Notes: generated by a model from the sequence alone, not told the origin. Positions 8,756-19,568 are shown, counted from the first letter of the stretch. The stretch: 64,000 nt of DNA from G963422745 sp965214285 (GCA_965214285.1 OZ243946.1:1860001-1924000); one strand, 5' to 3'. Program-made: numbers and translations.

Positions 8756-9961
8756 TCAGATGCTGACCGGGAAGTCCGGCGGCTCGGCGGTGTCCACCAC
8801 CGGGTCGACCTCGCCGTTGAACACCGGGTAGCGGGGCTGCGCGTCCTGGCGGTAGCGGGTGGTGCTGTGCACGGGGTCGGAGTCGAACTCGGGGATCACG
8901 TGCTTGCCGAACACCTCGATCATCTCCAGCGTCTGGTCATGGGTGTAGCCCTCGTCGGGCGTGCCGAACACCACCTGGTCGCAGCCCACGTCCTGATAGG
9001 CCACGACCTGCTCGCAGACCTCCTCGGGGTTGCCGCAGAGCATGTAGCCCCCGGCGATGGCCGCGTCGAGCATGTCGTCGTCGAGCTCGAAACGCGGCCT
9101 CGGATTCGGCCAGACCACCGCGTCGGGGCTCTTGGGCATCGAGTCGTGGTAGAGGTTGACCATCGTCACCCTGTAGCCGCGGGCGTTGCGCTTGGCCATG
9201 GCCCGGGCCTCCTCGCGGTCCTCCAGGCAGATCACGGCATTGGTCATCATCACGTTGTCGTTCTGGTACTGGCCGATCTGGTCGCCCACGTCCGCCGCGG
9301 CCTGCTTGTAGGCCTCGACCCGGCCCTTGAGGTTGTGGATCGGCTCGAAGTTGAAGGCGATGGCGCCGATGCCGTGGTTGCCCGCCTTGGCGAACGTCTC
9401 GGGGTTGCCGCAGGCCACCCAGATCGGCGGATGGCCCTTGCCGTAGGGCTTGGGCAGGACGTTGTGCGGGCCGGGCACCGAGAAGTGCTCGCCGTGGAAC
9501 TGGTAGTCCTTCTGCTCCCACATGCGAGGGATCTCGTGAATCGCCTCGTTCCACATGGCCTTGGTCTCAGAGAGCTGGGTGCCGTTGAAGGTGGCCACCT
9601 CGTGGCTGCCGGCGCCGCGCCCGGTGCCGAACTCGAAGCGGTTCTCGGTGATGTGGTCCATCATGGCGGCCCGCTCGGCGATGCGGACCGGGTGGATCTT
9701 GGTGGTGGGGAACGAGGTGATCGCCGAGCCCACGTGGATCCGCTCGGTGCGCGCCGCCACGAAGGCCATCGGCCCGTAGGGGGCGGACATGTGGCTGTAC
9801 TCGGTGAGCGTGTGGTGCTCGCCGAACCAGGCGTACTTCCAGTTGAAGGCATCGGCGTGGACCGCGTACTGCAGCTCGCGCATCAGCATCAGGTGCTCGG
9901 CGTCGCTGTCGTGCGCTGCCGGGCCGGGGAGGTAACCGTTGAAGAAGAGTCCGAATTCCAT
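8756..9961 (-). CDS. LLM-class flavin-dependent oxidoreductase (luciferase-like monooxygenase)
   Basis: This 401-residue protein has a bacterial luciferase-like TIM barrel: N-terminal MEFGLFFNGYLPG, the AWFGEHH motif, RIHVGSAI, RFEFGTGRGAG, and a C-terminal GNPEEVCEQVVAYQDVGCDQVVFG. Such enzymes use FMN or F420 and oxygen, or transfer hydride; the substrate cannot be read from sequence. The start is fixed by an AAGGAG Shine-Dalgarno sequence 9 nt before ATG 9961. It sits 63 nt upstream of the indolepyruvate oxidoreductase on the same strand, so co-transcription is possible. Confidence 0.85.
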   Translation of the reverse strand: MEFGLFFNGYLPGPAAHDSDAEHLMLMRELQYAVHADAFNWKYAWFGEHHTLTEYSHMSAPYGPMAFVAARTERIHVGSAITSFPTTKIHPVRIAERAAMMDHITENRFEFGTGRGAGSHEVATFNGTQLSETKAMWNEAIHEIPRMWEQKDYQFHGEHFSVPGPHNVLPKPYGKGHPPIWVACGNPETFAKAGNHGIGAIAFNFEPIHNLKGRVEAYKQAAADVGDQIGQYQNDNVMMTNAVICLEDREEARAMAKRNARGYRVTMVNLYHDSMPKSPDAVVWPNPRPRFELDDDMLDAAIAGGYMLCGNPEEVCEQVVAYQDVGCDQVVFGTPDEGYTHDQTLEMIEVFGKHVIPEFDSDPVHSTTRYRQDAQPRYPVFNGEVDPVVDTAEPPDFPVSI

Positions 9962-10043
9962 GCGTCGATGCTCCTTGCGGGTTGTCGGGGATCGGGGTCA
10001 GGGTCTGTGCGGTCAGGTCAGGGTCGGGGCCGGGTTCGCTCCA

Positions 10044-12929
<2,886 letters not shown>

Positions 12930-12937
12930 GTCCTGCG

Positions 12938-12943
12938 AAACTA
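12938..12943 (-). promoter_or_regulatory. -10 element TAGTTT for gcvP (leaderless)
   Basis: Minus-strand TAGTTT ends 8 nt before the gcvP ATG at 12929, inside the 35-nt gap after the preceding gene. Confidence 0.45.
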
Positions 12944-12964
12944 TCGCGCCCTCGCCGGCGGAAT

Positions 12965-14128
12965 TCAGCCGGCGTCGTCTGCGGGGTCCGGGCTGTCGGA
13001 GGGATGCAGGTCGCCGCGGTCGAAGAGCCCCATCTTGGGGAACGGCCCGAAGAAGCCGTGCTCGTAGAGCCCGTGGCCGGTGTTGTCGCCGTAGGAGAAC
13101 TCGCCCACCGAGTCGACCACCCCGTACTGGGCGAGGCCCTCGATCTCGGTGGTGTCCCAGTCGAGGGCCTGCACGACCTCGCTGTCGCCCTGGTACATGC
13201 CGTGGCGCCAGTCGGCGTCCATTCCGTAGCCGGTGCCCAGCGAGACGTAGTTTGTCAAGAGCGGGCGCCCCTCGATGGTGATCGGCCCCTCGGGCGCATC
13301 GGGCAGGGTGATCCTGCTGGACCGCAGCAGGCGGGTGCCCGGTTCCATGTCGTGCTCCCACTGCGGCTCGCCGAGCCATTCCAGCTCCCGCTGAGGATCC
13401 GCCCAGATGCGCACCGCCTCCTGCAGCGGGCGGTTGCCGGAGGGTTCCTCGTGGCACATGTAGACGATGCTGTGGTCGCCGAAGTCGATGGGGAAGTAGT
13501 TCCACATGCCGGCCATCACGCTGATGCCCTCGCGGATGCCGTCGGGCTGTTTCTCGCCGACCGGGCGCACCCCCCAGGAGCGGTCCCGCGAGCCGCCGCA
13601 GACGTCGGGGGTCACCGCCAGGGTCTCGCCGGCGACGCTGAGCGTGCCCTCCCAGCGGCCGAGCTGGGCGAAGCGCTGGGTGTCGAAGACCACCGCGCCT
13701 TTCACACGCAGGTACTGGCGGGGCTCCTCGAACGGCGGGTGCGAGCCGGTCCAGGTCACGTCCATGGCCAGGTCGGCCTCGTTGGGCTCGACCACCACCC
13801 GCAGCTTGTGCAGCGGCTCGATCACCTCGATGCGCAGCGGGCCGACCGAGATGTCCATGCGGTCGCCGAGCGGCTTGGAGGCGCGCATGATGCGCTGGCG
13901 GCCGTTGCGGGTGACCGCCAGGAAGGCGTCGGTCACGCCCAGGTTGGGGTACTGGCCGAGCCCGAAGATGGCGAAGTAGTCCGCCGAGGAGGCGTGGAGG
14001 TTGAAGTAGTAGCGGTCGTAGAAGTTGCGGTCCGAGGTGGCCGCGTGGCGCACGAACTCCGAGGCCTGATGGATCGGGAAGTCGTCGCCTGCGGAGATCT
14101 GGTCGCTGAACTGAGGCTTCGAGGTCAT
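12965..14128 (-). CDS. Conserved hypothetical protein, predicted beta-rich (AttH/lipocalin-like)
   Basis: This 387-residue protein has no signal peptide or membrane segment. Alternating beta-type stretches (RNFYDRYYFNLHASSADYFAI, GPLRIEVIEPLHKLRVVVEP, LAMDVTWTGSHPPFEEP, SVMAGMWNYFPIDFG, SIVYMCHEEPSGNRP) recall the AttH-like or carotenoid 1,2-hydratase double-lipocalin fold found in uncharacterised mycobacterial proteins; this assignment is an inference from the pattern. CGGSRDRSWGVRPV matches the SRDxSWGxR motif common in that group. The start at 14128 is chosen over an upstream in-frame ATG because of a -10 hexamer 8 nt upstream, shared back-to-back with the divergent acyl-CoA operon. A link to lipid or steroid metabolism is suggested only by that neighbour. 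Confidence 0.6.
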   Translation of the reverse strand: MTSKPQFSDQISAGDDFPIHQASEFVRHAATSDRNFYDRYYFNLHASSADYFAIFGLGQYPNLGVTDAFLAVTRNGRQRIMRASKPLGDRMDISVGPLRIEVIEPLHKLRVVVEPNEADLAMDVTWTGSHPPFEEPRQYLRVKGAVVFDTQRFAQLGRWEGTLSVAGETLAVTPDVCGGSRDRSWGVRPVGEKQPDGIREGISVMAGMWNYFPIDFGDHSIVYMCHEEPSGNRPLQEAVRIWADPQRELEWLGEPQWEHDMEPGTRLLRSSRITLPDAPEGPITIEGRPLLTNYVSLGTGYGMDADWRHGMYQGDSEVVQALDWDTTEIEGLAQYGVVDSVGEFSYGDNTGHGLYEHGFFGPFPKMGLFDRGDLHPSDSPDPADDAG

Positions 14129-14136
14129 GGCTGGGG

Positions 14137-14153
14137 ACCGTAGCCGGTACGGT
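14137..14153. promoter_or_regulatory. Back-to-back divergent -10 elements (ACCGTA-N5-TACGGT)
   Basis: TACGGT on the plus strand (14148-14153) ends 6 nt before ATG 14160. TACGGT on the minus strand (14137-14142) ends 8 nt before ATG 14128. The two hexamers form a perfect inverted repeat with a 5-nt centre, so one 17-bp element drives both genes, probably as leaderless mRNAs. Confidence 0.55.
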
Positions 14154-14159
14154 GAGGGC

Positions 14160-14690
14160 ATGGCCAAGACGAGAGTGCCGGCGGTCGAGGGCCTGTTCAC
14201 GATGGACGCCGAGGCGCCGTGCCTGATCGGCGGCAAGGTGCCCGGCCGCGAGTCCTACTTCTTCCCCAAGGATCTCGCCGGCGGCGACCCGGCGGTGCAG
14301 GGGCCGGTCGAGCTGGAGACGGTGGAGCTTTCGCGCCGTGGCGAGGTGTGGAGCTACACCACCAGCCACTATCAGCCGCCGCCGCCGTTCACGGCGGCCG
14401 CCGATCCCTATGAGCCGATCACGATCGCCGCGGTGAAGCTTCGCCGCGAGCAGCTGGTGGTGCTCGGCCAGTGCGTGCACGGCGTGAGCTGCGACGACCT
14501 GCGCATCGGCGACGAGATGGAGCTGGTGCTCGACGTGCTCTGCAGCGACGACGACCACGACTACATGGTCTGGAAATGGCGCCCGTTGACCAGCGTCGGC
14601 AGCGCCGACGGCGGGTCCGCCGATACCGCCGACAAGGCTGCGGCCGCCGATACCGCCGACGCAGCGGCGACCGGCCCGGCCGACAGCTAG
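14160..14690 (+). CDS. DUF35 OB-fold protein, thiolase-fold partner with degenerate Zn ribbon
   Basis: This 176-residue protein lies 15 nt before a thiolase-fold gene, the usual pairing for DUF35 proteins, which form heteromers with SCPx/Ltp thiolases or aldolases acting on acyl-CoAs. The OB-fold part (VELSRRGEVWSYTTSHYQPP, PITIAAVKLRREQLVVLGQC, DDLRIGDEMELVLDVLCSD) is clear. The N-terminal zinc-ribbon region reads APCLIGGKVPGRESYFFPK, with only one cysteine where two CxxC pairs are usual, so zinc binding is probably lost. The C-terminal 30 residues are an Ala/Asp/Thr-rich low-complexity tail. Rv1628c/Rv1627c of M. tuberculosis is a comparable pair. The start at ATG 14160 is set by a leaderless-type -10. 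Confidence 0.75.
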   Translation: MAKTRVPAVEGLFTMDAEAPCLIGGKVPGRESYFFPKDLAGGDPAVQGPVELETVELSRRGEVWSYTTSHYQPPPPFTAAADPYEPITIAAVKLRREQLVVLGQCVHGVSCDDLRIGDEMELVLDVLCSDDDHDYMVWKWRPLTSVGSADGGSADTADKAAAADTADAAATGPADS

Positions 14691-14705
14691 CAACAGGGGA
14701 CTGCA

Positions 14706-15893
14706 ATGGAGGAGATCGCGATCATCGGGGTGGGGATGCACCCCTGGGGCAAGTGGGGCCGCAACTTCGTCGAGTACGGCACCGCCGCGGCGCACGCGGC
14801 TCTAGCCGATGCAGGCGTGGACTGGAACGACGTGGGCTTCGTGTCCGGCGCGGTCACCGTGCGCTGCGGCTACCCCGGCTACGTGGCCGGCTCCACCTTC
14901 GCCCGGGCGCTGGGCTTCAACGGCGCACAGGTGGCCTCCACCTACTCGGCGTGCGCCTCTGGTGTGTCGGCGATGCAGGTGGCCCGAGGCCAGATCCTCT
15001 CCGGCGCCGCGGAGGTGGCCCTGGTGGTTGGCGCCGACACCACGCCCAAGGGCTTCCTCAAGCCCAACGAGGGCGACCGCCCCGACGACATGGACTGGCT
15101 GCGCTTCAAGCTGGTGGGCGCAACCAACCCGGTGTACTTCGGACTCAATGCGCGGCGCCGCATGGATCTCTACGGCGCGACCGCCGAGGACTTCGCACGG
15201 GTGAAGGTCAAGAACTCGCGCCACTCGGTGCACAACCCGCTGGCGCGCTTCACCAAGGAGTACGGCATCGAAGACGTGCTCGCCTCGCCGATCGTCTCGG
15301 ACCCGCTGCACCTGCTCGACATCTGCACCACCTCCGACGGCGGGGCTGCTGTGGTGCTGTCCTCGATGCGCTTCGCCAAGGCCCACGGGCATGGCGACCC
15401 GGTGCGGGTGGCGGGCATGTCGACGGTGCTGCCCACCTACCCCGACACGGTGATCGACCTGCCGTACCTGGCGACCGACTCGGCCGCGGCCACGCCCGAG
15501 CCCGAGCGGGGATTCAAGCAGTCGATCGGCGACAAGGTGTACGCCGAGGCGGGCCTGGGCCCCGACGACATCGACGTGGCCGAGGTGTACGACCTGTCCT
15601 CGGCGCTGGAGCTCGACTGGTACGAGCAGCTCGGCTTCTGCGCCGAGGGCGAGGCCGAGAAGCTGGTGCGCGACGGCGTGACCGAGATCGGCGGCCGGCT
15701 TCCCGTCAACCCCAGCGGCGGGCTCGGCGCCTTCGGCGAGGCGGTCCCCGCTCAGGCGCTGGCCCAGGTGTGCGAGCTGGTGTGGCAGCTGCGCGGCACG
15801 GCAGGCAAGCGCCAGGTCGACGGCGCAAGGGTGGGCGTCACCGCCAACCAGGGACTCTTCGGCCACGGCTCGTCGGTGCTGGTCCGGCGATGA
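14706..15893 (+). CDS. Thiolase-fold lipid-transfer-type protein (SCPx/Ltp family)
   Basis: This 395-residue thiolase-superfamily protein is predicted to act on CoA thioesters together with the DUF35 protein encoded just upstream. The nucleophile-loop cysteine is present (YSACASGVSAMQVARGQIL). The second conserved motif, HDCF in thiolases, reads VAEVYDLSSALE, and the C-terminal GHP motif reads GAFGEAVPAQ, so both catalytic histidines are absent. A tyrosine at the HDCF position is reminiscent of Ltp2-type retro-aldolases, which also need a DUF35 partner. Thiolytic activity is therefore doubtful and C-C lyase activity is an inference. It overlaps the next gene by 4 nt (ATGA), so it is translationally coupled. 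Confidence 0.8.
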   Translation: MEEIAIIGVGMHPWGKWGRNFVEYGTAAAHAALADAGVDWNDVGFVSGAVTVRCGYPGYVAGSTFARALGFNGAQVASTYSACASGVSAMQVARGQILSGAAEVALVVGADTTPKGFLKPNEGDRPDDMDWLRFKLVGATNPVYFGLNARRRMDLYGATAEDFARVKVKNSRHSVHNPLARFTKEYGIEDVLASPIVSDPLHLLDICTTSDGGAAVVLSSMRFAKAHGHGDPVRVAGMSTVLPTYPDTVIDLPYLATDSAAATPEPERGFKQSIGDKVYAEAGLGPDDIDVAEVYDLSSALELDWYEQLGFCAEGEAEKLVRDGVTEIGGRLPVNPSGGLGAFGEAVPAQALAQVCELVWQLRGTAGKRQVDGARVGVTANQGLFGHGSSVLVRR

Positions 15894-16633
15894 CGATTCA
15901 CAGCGAGTTCGGCGCGTCCGGCGTGCTGGAGCTGACCATGGACAACCCCAAGGTCAACGCCCTGCCCATCGCCGACACCGACGAGCTGGCCGCCGTCCTC
16001 GACGGCGTCGCTGCCAGGCCCGAGATCAGAGCGGTGATCCTCACAGCCACGGGCAGCGGCTTCTGCGCGGGCGTCGACATCTCCGAGATGCAGGCGCTGC
16101 CCGGCCATCAGGGGATCCTGGAGGTCAACCGGGCCTGCTTCGAGGCGTTCCGGGCGGTGCGGGAGTGCGCGGTGCCGGTGATCTGCGCCGTCAACGACTT
16201 CTGCCTGGGCACGGGCATCGGCCTGGCGGGCTCCGCCGACGTGGTGCTGGCGGCGCAGGGCGCGCAGTTCGGGCTGCCCGAGGTCGACAACGGCGCTCTC
16301 GGCGCGGCCACCCACCTCGGCCGGCTGGTGCCCGAGAAGCAGCTGCGCTGGATGCTCTACAGCTGCGAGACGGTCGCCGCCGAGCGGCTGGCTGAGTGGG
16401 GCACCGTGCACAAGGTCGTGGCGGCCGAGGATCTGATGGACGCAGCCCGCCAGACGGCCGCGGCCATAGCCGCCAAGGCGCCGGAGGTGATCCGCGCCGC
16501 CAAGCGCTCGCTGAACGGCATCGACGCCGACCCGCTGCGCTCGTACCGCTACGAGCAGGGCTTCACCTTCGAGCTCAACCTCGCCGGCCACGGCGACGAG
16601 GCCCGCGACGCCTTCCTGCGAGGCGAGCGATGA
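15890..16633 (+). CDS. Enoyl-CoA hydratase/isomerase family protein, EchA20-like
   Basis: This 247-residue crotonase-fold protein has the oxyanion-hole segment GFCAGVDISEMQ and the second substrate loop FGLPEVDNGALGAATHLGRL. From memory, several blocks (NRACFEAFRAVRECAVPVI, EQGFTFELNLAG, GALGAATHL) closely match EchA20 of M. tuberculosis, the hydrolase that opens the last ring of the steroid C/D-ring intermediate in HIP degradation. If correct, this operon would take part in a steroid- or terpenoid-like ring catabolism, but ipdAB and other HIP genes are not in the window. The start ATG 15890 overlaps the stop of the preceding gene. Confidence 0.82.
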   Translation: MTIHSEFGASGVLELTMDNPKVNALPIADTDELAAVLDGVAARPEIRAVILTATGSGFCAGVDISEMQALPGHQGILEVNRACFEAFRAVRECAVPVICAVNDFCLGTGIGLAGSADVVLAAQGAQFGLPEVDNGALGAATHLGRLVPEKQLRWMLYSCETVAAERLAEWGTVHKVVAAEDLMDAARQTAAAIAAKAPEVIRAAKRSLNGIDADPLRSYRYEQGFTFELNLAGHGDEARDAFLRGER

Positions 16634-16733
16634 GCGACCCCTGCGACGGCGCGGGCTCGACGCGAAGCGCGGCCGATCGAGGCGGGCAGGCCGTGCCGAT
16701 TTCGGCCCCGATCGGAAAAAATGGCGGAAATGC

Positions 16734-16767
16734 TTGACTCGCGGCCAGTTTTGGACTCGCGTACCCT
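16734..16767 (+). promoter_or_regulatory. Candidate promoter of the HU gene
   Basis: TTGACT (16734-16739) and TACCCT (16762-16767) look like -35 and -10 boxes, but the spacer is 22 nt, longer than the usual 16-19. TACCCT fits the TANNNT pattern seen elsewhere and is the more reliable half. The transcript would have a leader of about 35 nt with a Shine-Dalgarno sequence. Confidence 0.4.
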
Positions 16768-16809
16768 GCCGAGCCGCGAAGGTCGTGGACACAACCAAGG
16801 AGAAATCCA

Positions 16810-17085
16810 ATGAACAAGAGCGAACTTGTCGAGGCAATGGCCGAGTCGGCCGGTGTGTCGCAAAGCGCCGCAGCGAGCTGTCTCGACGCCATGTTCGAGA
16901 CGATCGCCGCTCAGGTGGCTGCCGGCAACTCGGTGCAGATCACCGGTTGGCTGAAGGCCGAGCGTGCCGCCACGTCGGCCCGCATGGGCCGCAACCCGGC
17001 CACCGGGGAAGCCATCCACGTGCCCGCCGGCACGCGCACCAAGCTGACCGCCGGGGCCAAGCTCAAGGCTGCCGGCAAGGGCTGA
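16810..17085 (+). CDS. HU-family nucleoid-associated DNA-binding protein
   Basis: This 91-residue protein has the complete HU/IHF fold: MNKSELVEAMAESAGVSQSA at the N-terminus, then VQITGWLKAERAATSARMGRNP and the DNA-binding arm (GRNPATGEAIHVPAGTRTKL). HU wraps and bends DNA non-specifically in the nucleoid. There is no Lys/Ala-rich tail such as mycobacterial HupB carries. The usual GFGTF before the arm reads TGWLKAERA. ATG 16810 follows a good Shine-Dalgarno AAGGAG at 7-nt spacing. It is monocistronic or precedes the FabZ-like gene. Confidence 0.93.
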   Translation: MNKSELVEAMAESAGVSQSAAASCLDAMFETIAAQVAAGNSVQITGWLKAERAATSARMGRNPATGEAIHVPAGTRTKLTAGAKLKAAGKG

Positions 17086-17159
17086 CGGCCCCCGTCGGCC
17101 GGCGCAGCGACGCTGACGACGCCGACGCACAGCACGATGCCGTTGAACGGCCTGCACCG

Positions 17160-17600
17160 TTGAGCGGCTTGCCGCGCCCGACGGAGGTCATCGCGCACCG
17201 GGCGCCGTTCCTCTTCGTCGACGAGATAACCGAGCTGATCCCGGGCGAGCGGGTGGCCGGCATCTGGCGTCTGCGCGGCGACGAGCCGTTCTTCGCCGGG
17301 CACTTCCCCGGCCGGCCCACCCTGCCCGGGGTGCTGATGTGCGAGGCCGTCGGCCAGGTCGGCGCGGTCGGCCTGCTCAGCGACGAGCGCTTCGCCGGGT
17401 CGCTGCCGCTGTTCGCGGGTATCGACAAGGCCCGCTTCCGCCGCCAGGTCGTGCCCGGCGACACCCTGACCATGGAGGTCTCCTTCGGCCGGCTCTCGGC
17501 GCGCGCCGGCCGGGGCCGGGGCCGGGCGCACGTCGACGGCGAGACCGCGGTGGAGCTGGAGCTGCTCTTCGTGATCGCCCCCGAGCCCGAGGCTTGCTGA
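17160..17600 (+). CDS. fabZ: 3-hydroxyacyl-ACP dehydratase, FabZ-like
   Basis: This hot-dog-fold protein of about 146 residues has the FabZ active-site helix GHFPGRPTLPGVLMCEAVGQVG, where His and the later Glu are the catalytic pair, preceded by IAHRAPFLFVDEITELIPG. It would dehydrate 3-hydroxyacyl-ACP in type II fatty-acid synthesis, complementing the fabD-H-G-acpP-F operon 0.5 kb downstream on the other strand. The start is uncertain because no ATG is near; TTG 17160 or TTG 17169 leads into LPRPTEVIAHRAPF. The C-terminal half (GRGRGRAHVDG) replaces the usual AKVDG segment. Confidence 0.82.
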   Translation: MSGLPRPTEVIAHRAPFLFVDEITELIPGERVAGIWRLRGDEPFFAGHFPGRPTLPGVLMCEAVGQVGAVGLLSDERFAGSLPLFAGIDKARFRRQVVPGDTLTMEVSFGRLSARAGRGRGRAHVDGETAVELELLFVIAPEPEAC

Positions 17601-17664
17601 CGGAGCAAGGCTCGCGCCGTGGGTGCCTGGGCGCCTGTCGGCGGTCGCTGTCACAGGCGGCCAC

Positions 17665-17670
17665 TACCAT
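17665..17670 (+). promoter_or_regulatory. -10 element TACCAT (leaderless)
   Basis: TACCAT ends 6 nt before ATG 17677, which supports that start over an upstream in-frame ATG at 17623. Confidence 0.5.
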
Positions 17671-17676
17671 GAGCGC

Positions 17677-18006
17677 ATGAGCGAAGGGCCCACCATCCAC
17701 GTCGACATGAGCGAGGCGTTGCTGCACTACCAGTGGCTGCGCGCCACCAACGGAGAAGAGGCCGCGGACGAGTTCAGGGAGCAGGCCCTGGGCGACCTGC
17801 AGGATCAGCTTGCAGGCTGGGACTGGAAGGAAACGCCGCAGGCGACGCCTGAGCAGGACGCGAGGCGGCCAGCTCCCCAGCCCGCGGACGGCATCCAGCA
17901 GGTGATGGCGAGCGTCGGGAGCGCTTCGCGAACGCTCATGCGGATGCTGTACCTCTTCCTGATGGCATTCGTCGTCGGCCTCATCTTCTTCCTGCTGGTC
18001 GGCTGA
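17677..18006 (+). CDS. Small C-tail-anchored membrane protein, unknown
   Basis: This 109-residue protein is not recognised. The first 45 residues are acidic with a possible amphipathic helix (EALLHYQWLRATNGEEAADEF), followed by a Pro/Gln/Ala-rich linker and one C-terminal transmembrane segment (LYLFLMAFVVGLIFFLLVG) ending two residues after the helix. The topology is that of a tail-anchored protein facing the cytoplasm. The start was chosen at ATG 17677 because a -10 hexamer lies 6 nt upstream. It converges on fabF, 61 nt away. Confidence 0.6.
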   Translation: MSEGPTIHVDMSEALLHYQWLRATNGEEAADEFREQALGDLQDQLAGWDWKETPQATPEQDARRPAPQPADGIQQVMASVGSASRTLMRMLYLFLMAFVVGLIFFLLVG

Positions 18007-18067
18007 GGGCGAACCGACCGGCGACACAGGCGGTCAGGCCCGAGCAATCAGCCGTCCGGCAAGTCGG

Positions 18068-19246
18068 TCAGGTGCCGGGGCCGATGACCACAGTGCCGTT
18101 GTGGCCGCCGAAGCCGAAGCTGTTCGACAGCGACGGTCCCGGCGTCCAGGGCCGCGGCTCGCCCATCACCAGGTCGATGGCCGGCAGCTCCGGGTCGGGC
18201 GTCTCCAGCCCCGAGGTGGGAGGTATCCGGCTGTGCTCGATGGCCAGCAGCACCGCCGCGGCCTCCAGCGCCCCCGCCGCGCCGAGGGCGTGGCCGGTGA
18301 TGCCCTTGGTGCTGGTGACGGCCGGCCCGCCGTCGGTGCCGAACACCTTGGCGATGGCCTCGGCCTCCGCCGCGTCGTTCTTGTCGGTGGAGGTGCCGTG
18401 GGCGTTCACGTGGGTGATGTCGGCCGGGGTCAGCCCGGCGTCCTCGATGGCGAGCTGCATGCAGGCCACCGCCCCGCTGCCGCCGGGGGCGGGCGCGGTG
18501 ATGTGGTGCGCGTCGGCGGTGCTCGCCGAGCCGAGAACCTCGCCGATCACCGCAGCGCCGCGCTCGGCGGCGGTGTCCCAGTCCTCGAGCACCAGCAGGG
18601 CGCAGCCCTCGCCCATCACGAAGCCGTCGCGGCGCACGTCGAATGGCATGCTGACGCCGCTGCCCGACAGCGCCGTCATGTTGGAGAAGCCGGCGATGGC
18701 GGTGGGCGTGAACGGCGCCTCTGCGCCGCCCGCGATGACCACGTCGCAGCGGCCGTCGGCGACCATGCGTGCGCCGTTGCCGATGGCATGGGTGCCGGCC
18801 GCGCAGGCCGTGGCTGTGTTCTCGCACGGACCCTGCCAGCCGTAGCGCATCGACACCGCCGCGGGCGCGGCGTTGGGCATCATCATCGGGACCAGGAACG
18901 GCGAGACCCGCCGGTCGCCGCGGCTGAGCCGGATCTCGATCTGCTGCTCCAGGGTGCCGATGCCGCCGATGCCGGTGCCGATGCAGGTGCCGCGCCGGGC
19001 CGGATCCGCTGTGATCTCGCCCGCCTGTTCGAGGGCCTCGGCCGCTGCCGCGAGGGCGTACTGGGCATAGGGATCGCTGCGGCGGGCTTCCTTGGGGTTG
19101 GCGAAGTACGGGCTCGGGTCCCAGTCGGGGATCTGGCGCGGCCCGTCGGGGGCGGGGCCGATCAGCCCCTGCCAGAAGGCGTGGCGGCCGATCCCGGCGT
19201 GCGCCACCACGCCGAGGCCGGTGACGGCGACCCGTCGCCGCTGCAT
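18068..19246 (-). CDS. fabF: 3-oxoacyl-ACP synthase II
   Basis: This 392-residue ketosynthase elongates acyl-ACP with malonyl-ACP. The Cys-His-His triad is visible: Cys in NTATACAAGTHAIGNG, His in NAHGTSTDKND, and His in TKGITGHALGAAGALE. The N-terminus RRVAVTGLGVVAHAGIGRHAFW fits the family. Its start overlaps the acpP stop by one base (TGATG), so the two are translationally coupled. It is the last gene of the fabD-fabH-fabG-acpP-fabF operon. Confidence 0.95.
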   Translation of the reverse strand: MQRRRVAVTGLGVVAHAGIGRHAFWQGLIGPAPDGPRQIPDWDPSPYFANPKEARRSDPYAQYALAAAAEALEQAGEITADPARRGTCIGTGIGGIGTLEQQIEIRLSRGDRRVSPFLVPMMMPNAAPAAVSMRYGWQGPCENTATACAAGTHAIGNGARMVADGRCDVVIAGGAEAPFTPTAIAGFSNMTALSGSGVSMPFDVRRDGFVMGEGCALLVLEDWDTAAERGAAVIGEVLGSASTADAHHITAPAPGGSGAVACMQLAIEDAGLTPADITHVNAHGTSTDKNDAAEAEAIAKVFGTDGGPAVTSTKGITGHALGAAGALEAAAVLLAIEHSRIPPTSGLETPDPELPAIDLVMGEPRPWTPGPSLSNSFGFGGHNGTVVIGPGT

Positions 19247-19479
19247 CAGAGCTTGGAGGTGACCAGGTCGAAGGCCGCCCCGATGGTGTCGACGCCCTCG
19301 AGCTCTTCCTCCTCGACGTTGACGTCGAACTCCTCCTCCAGCGCCATCACCAGCTCCACCAGGTCGAGGCTGTCGGCGTCGAGGGACTCGAAGGTCGCAT
19401 CGGGCACGATGACGGCCTCGTCGACCGACAGCACCTCCACGGCGCAGCGCTTGAAGCGCTCGAAATTGTCGTCACTCAC
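19246..19479 (-). CDS. acpP: Acyl carrier protein
   Basis: This 77-residue acidic protein contains the phosphopantetheine attachment motif DADSLDLVELVMALE, with the Ser modified by holo-ACP synthase. It carries growing acyl chains for the Fab enzymes encoded around it. The GTG start at 19479 is supported by a GGAGAAG Shine-Dalgarno sequence. A 113-nt gap to fabG holds two TAGCCT hexamers, so acpP-fabF may also have its own promoter, which would suit the high ACP demand of cells. Confidence 0.95.
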   Translation of the reverse strand: MSDDNFERFKRCAVEVLSVDEAVIVPDATFESLDADSLDLVELVMALEEEFDVNVEEEELEGVDTIGAAFDLVTSKL

Positions 19480-19568
19480 TGGTCTTCTCCATGGTTGTCT
19501 TGCGGGTTCTGAGATCCTGTGCGGCCCTTGTCTTGGCCCCTGGGCGGCCCTTGGGTGCGGCCAAGGCG

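Noticed and set aside
12965..14128. Naming this gene a carotenoid hydratase (CrtC)
   Set aside because: Only the general beta-rich pattern and an SRDxSWGxR motif are similar. No carotenoid genes are nearby, so a specific function was not assigned.
12930..14795. N-terminal extension of the gcvP frame by about 620 codons
   Set aside because: The extension overlaps an oppositely phased conserved gene and the divergent promoter. gcvP homologues start near 12929, where a -10 lies 8 nt upstream.
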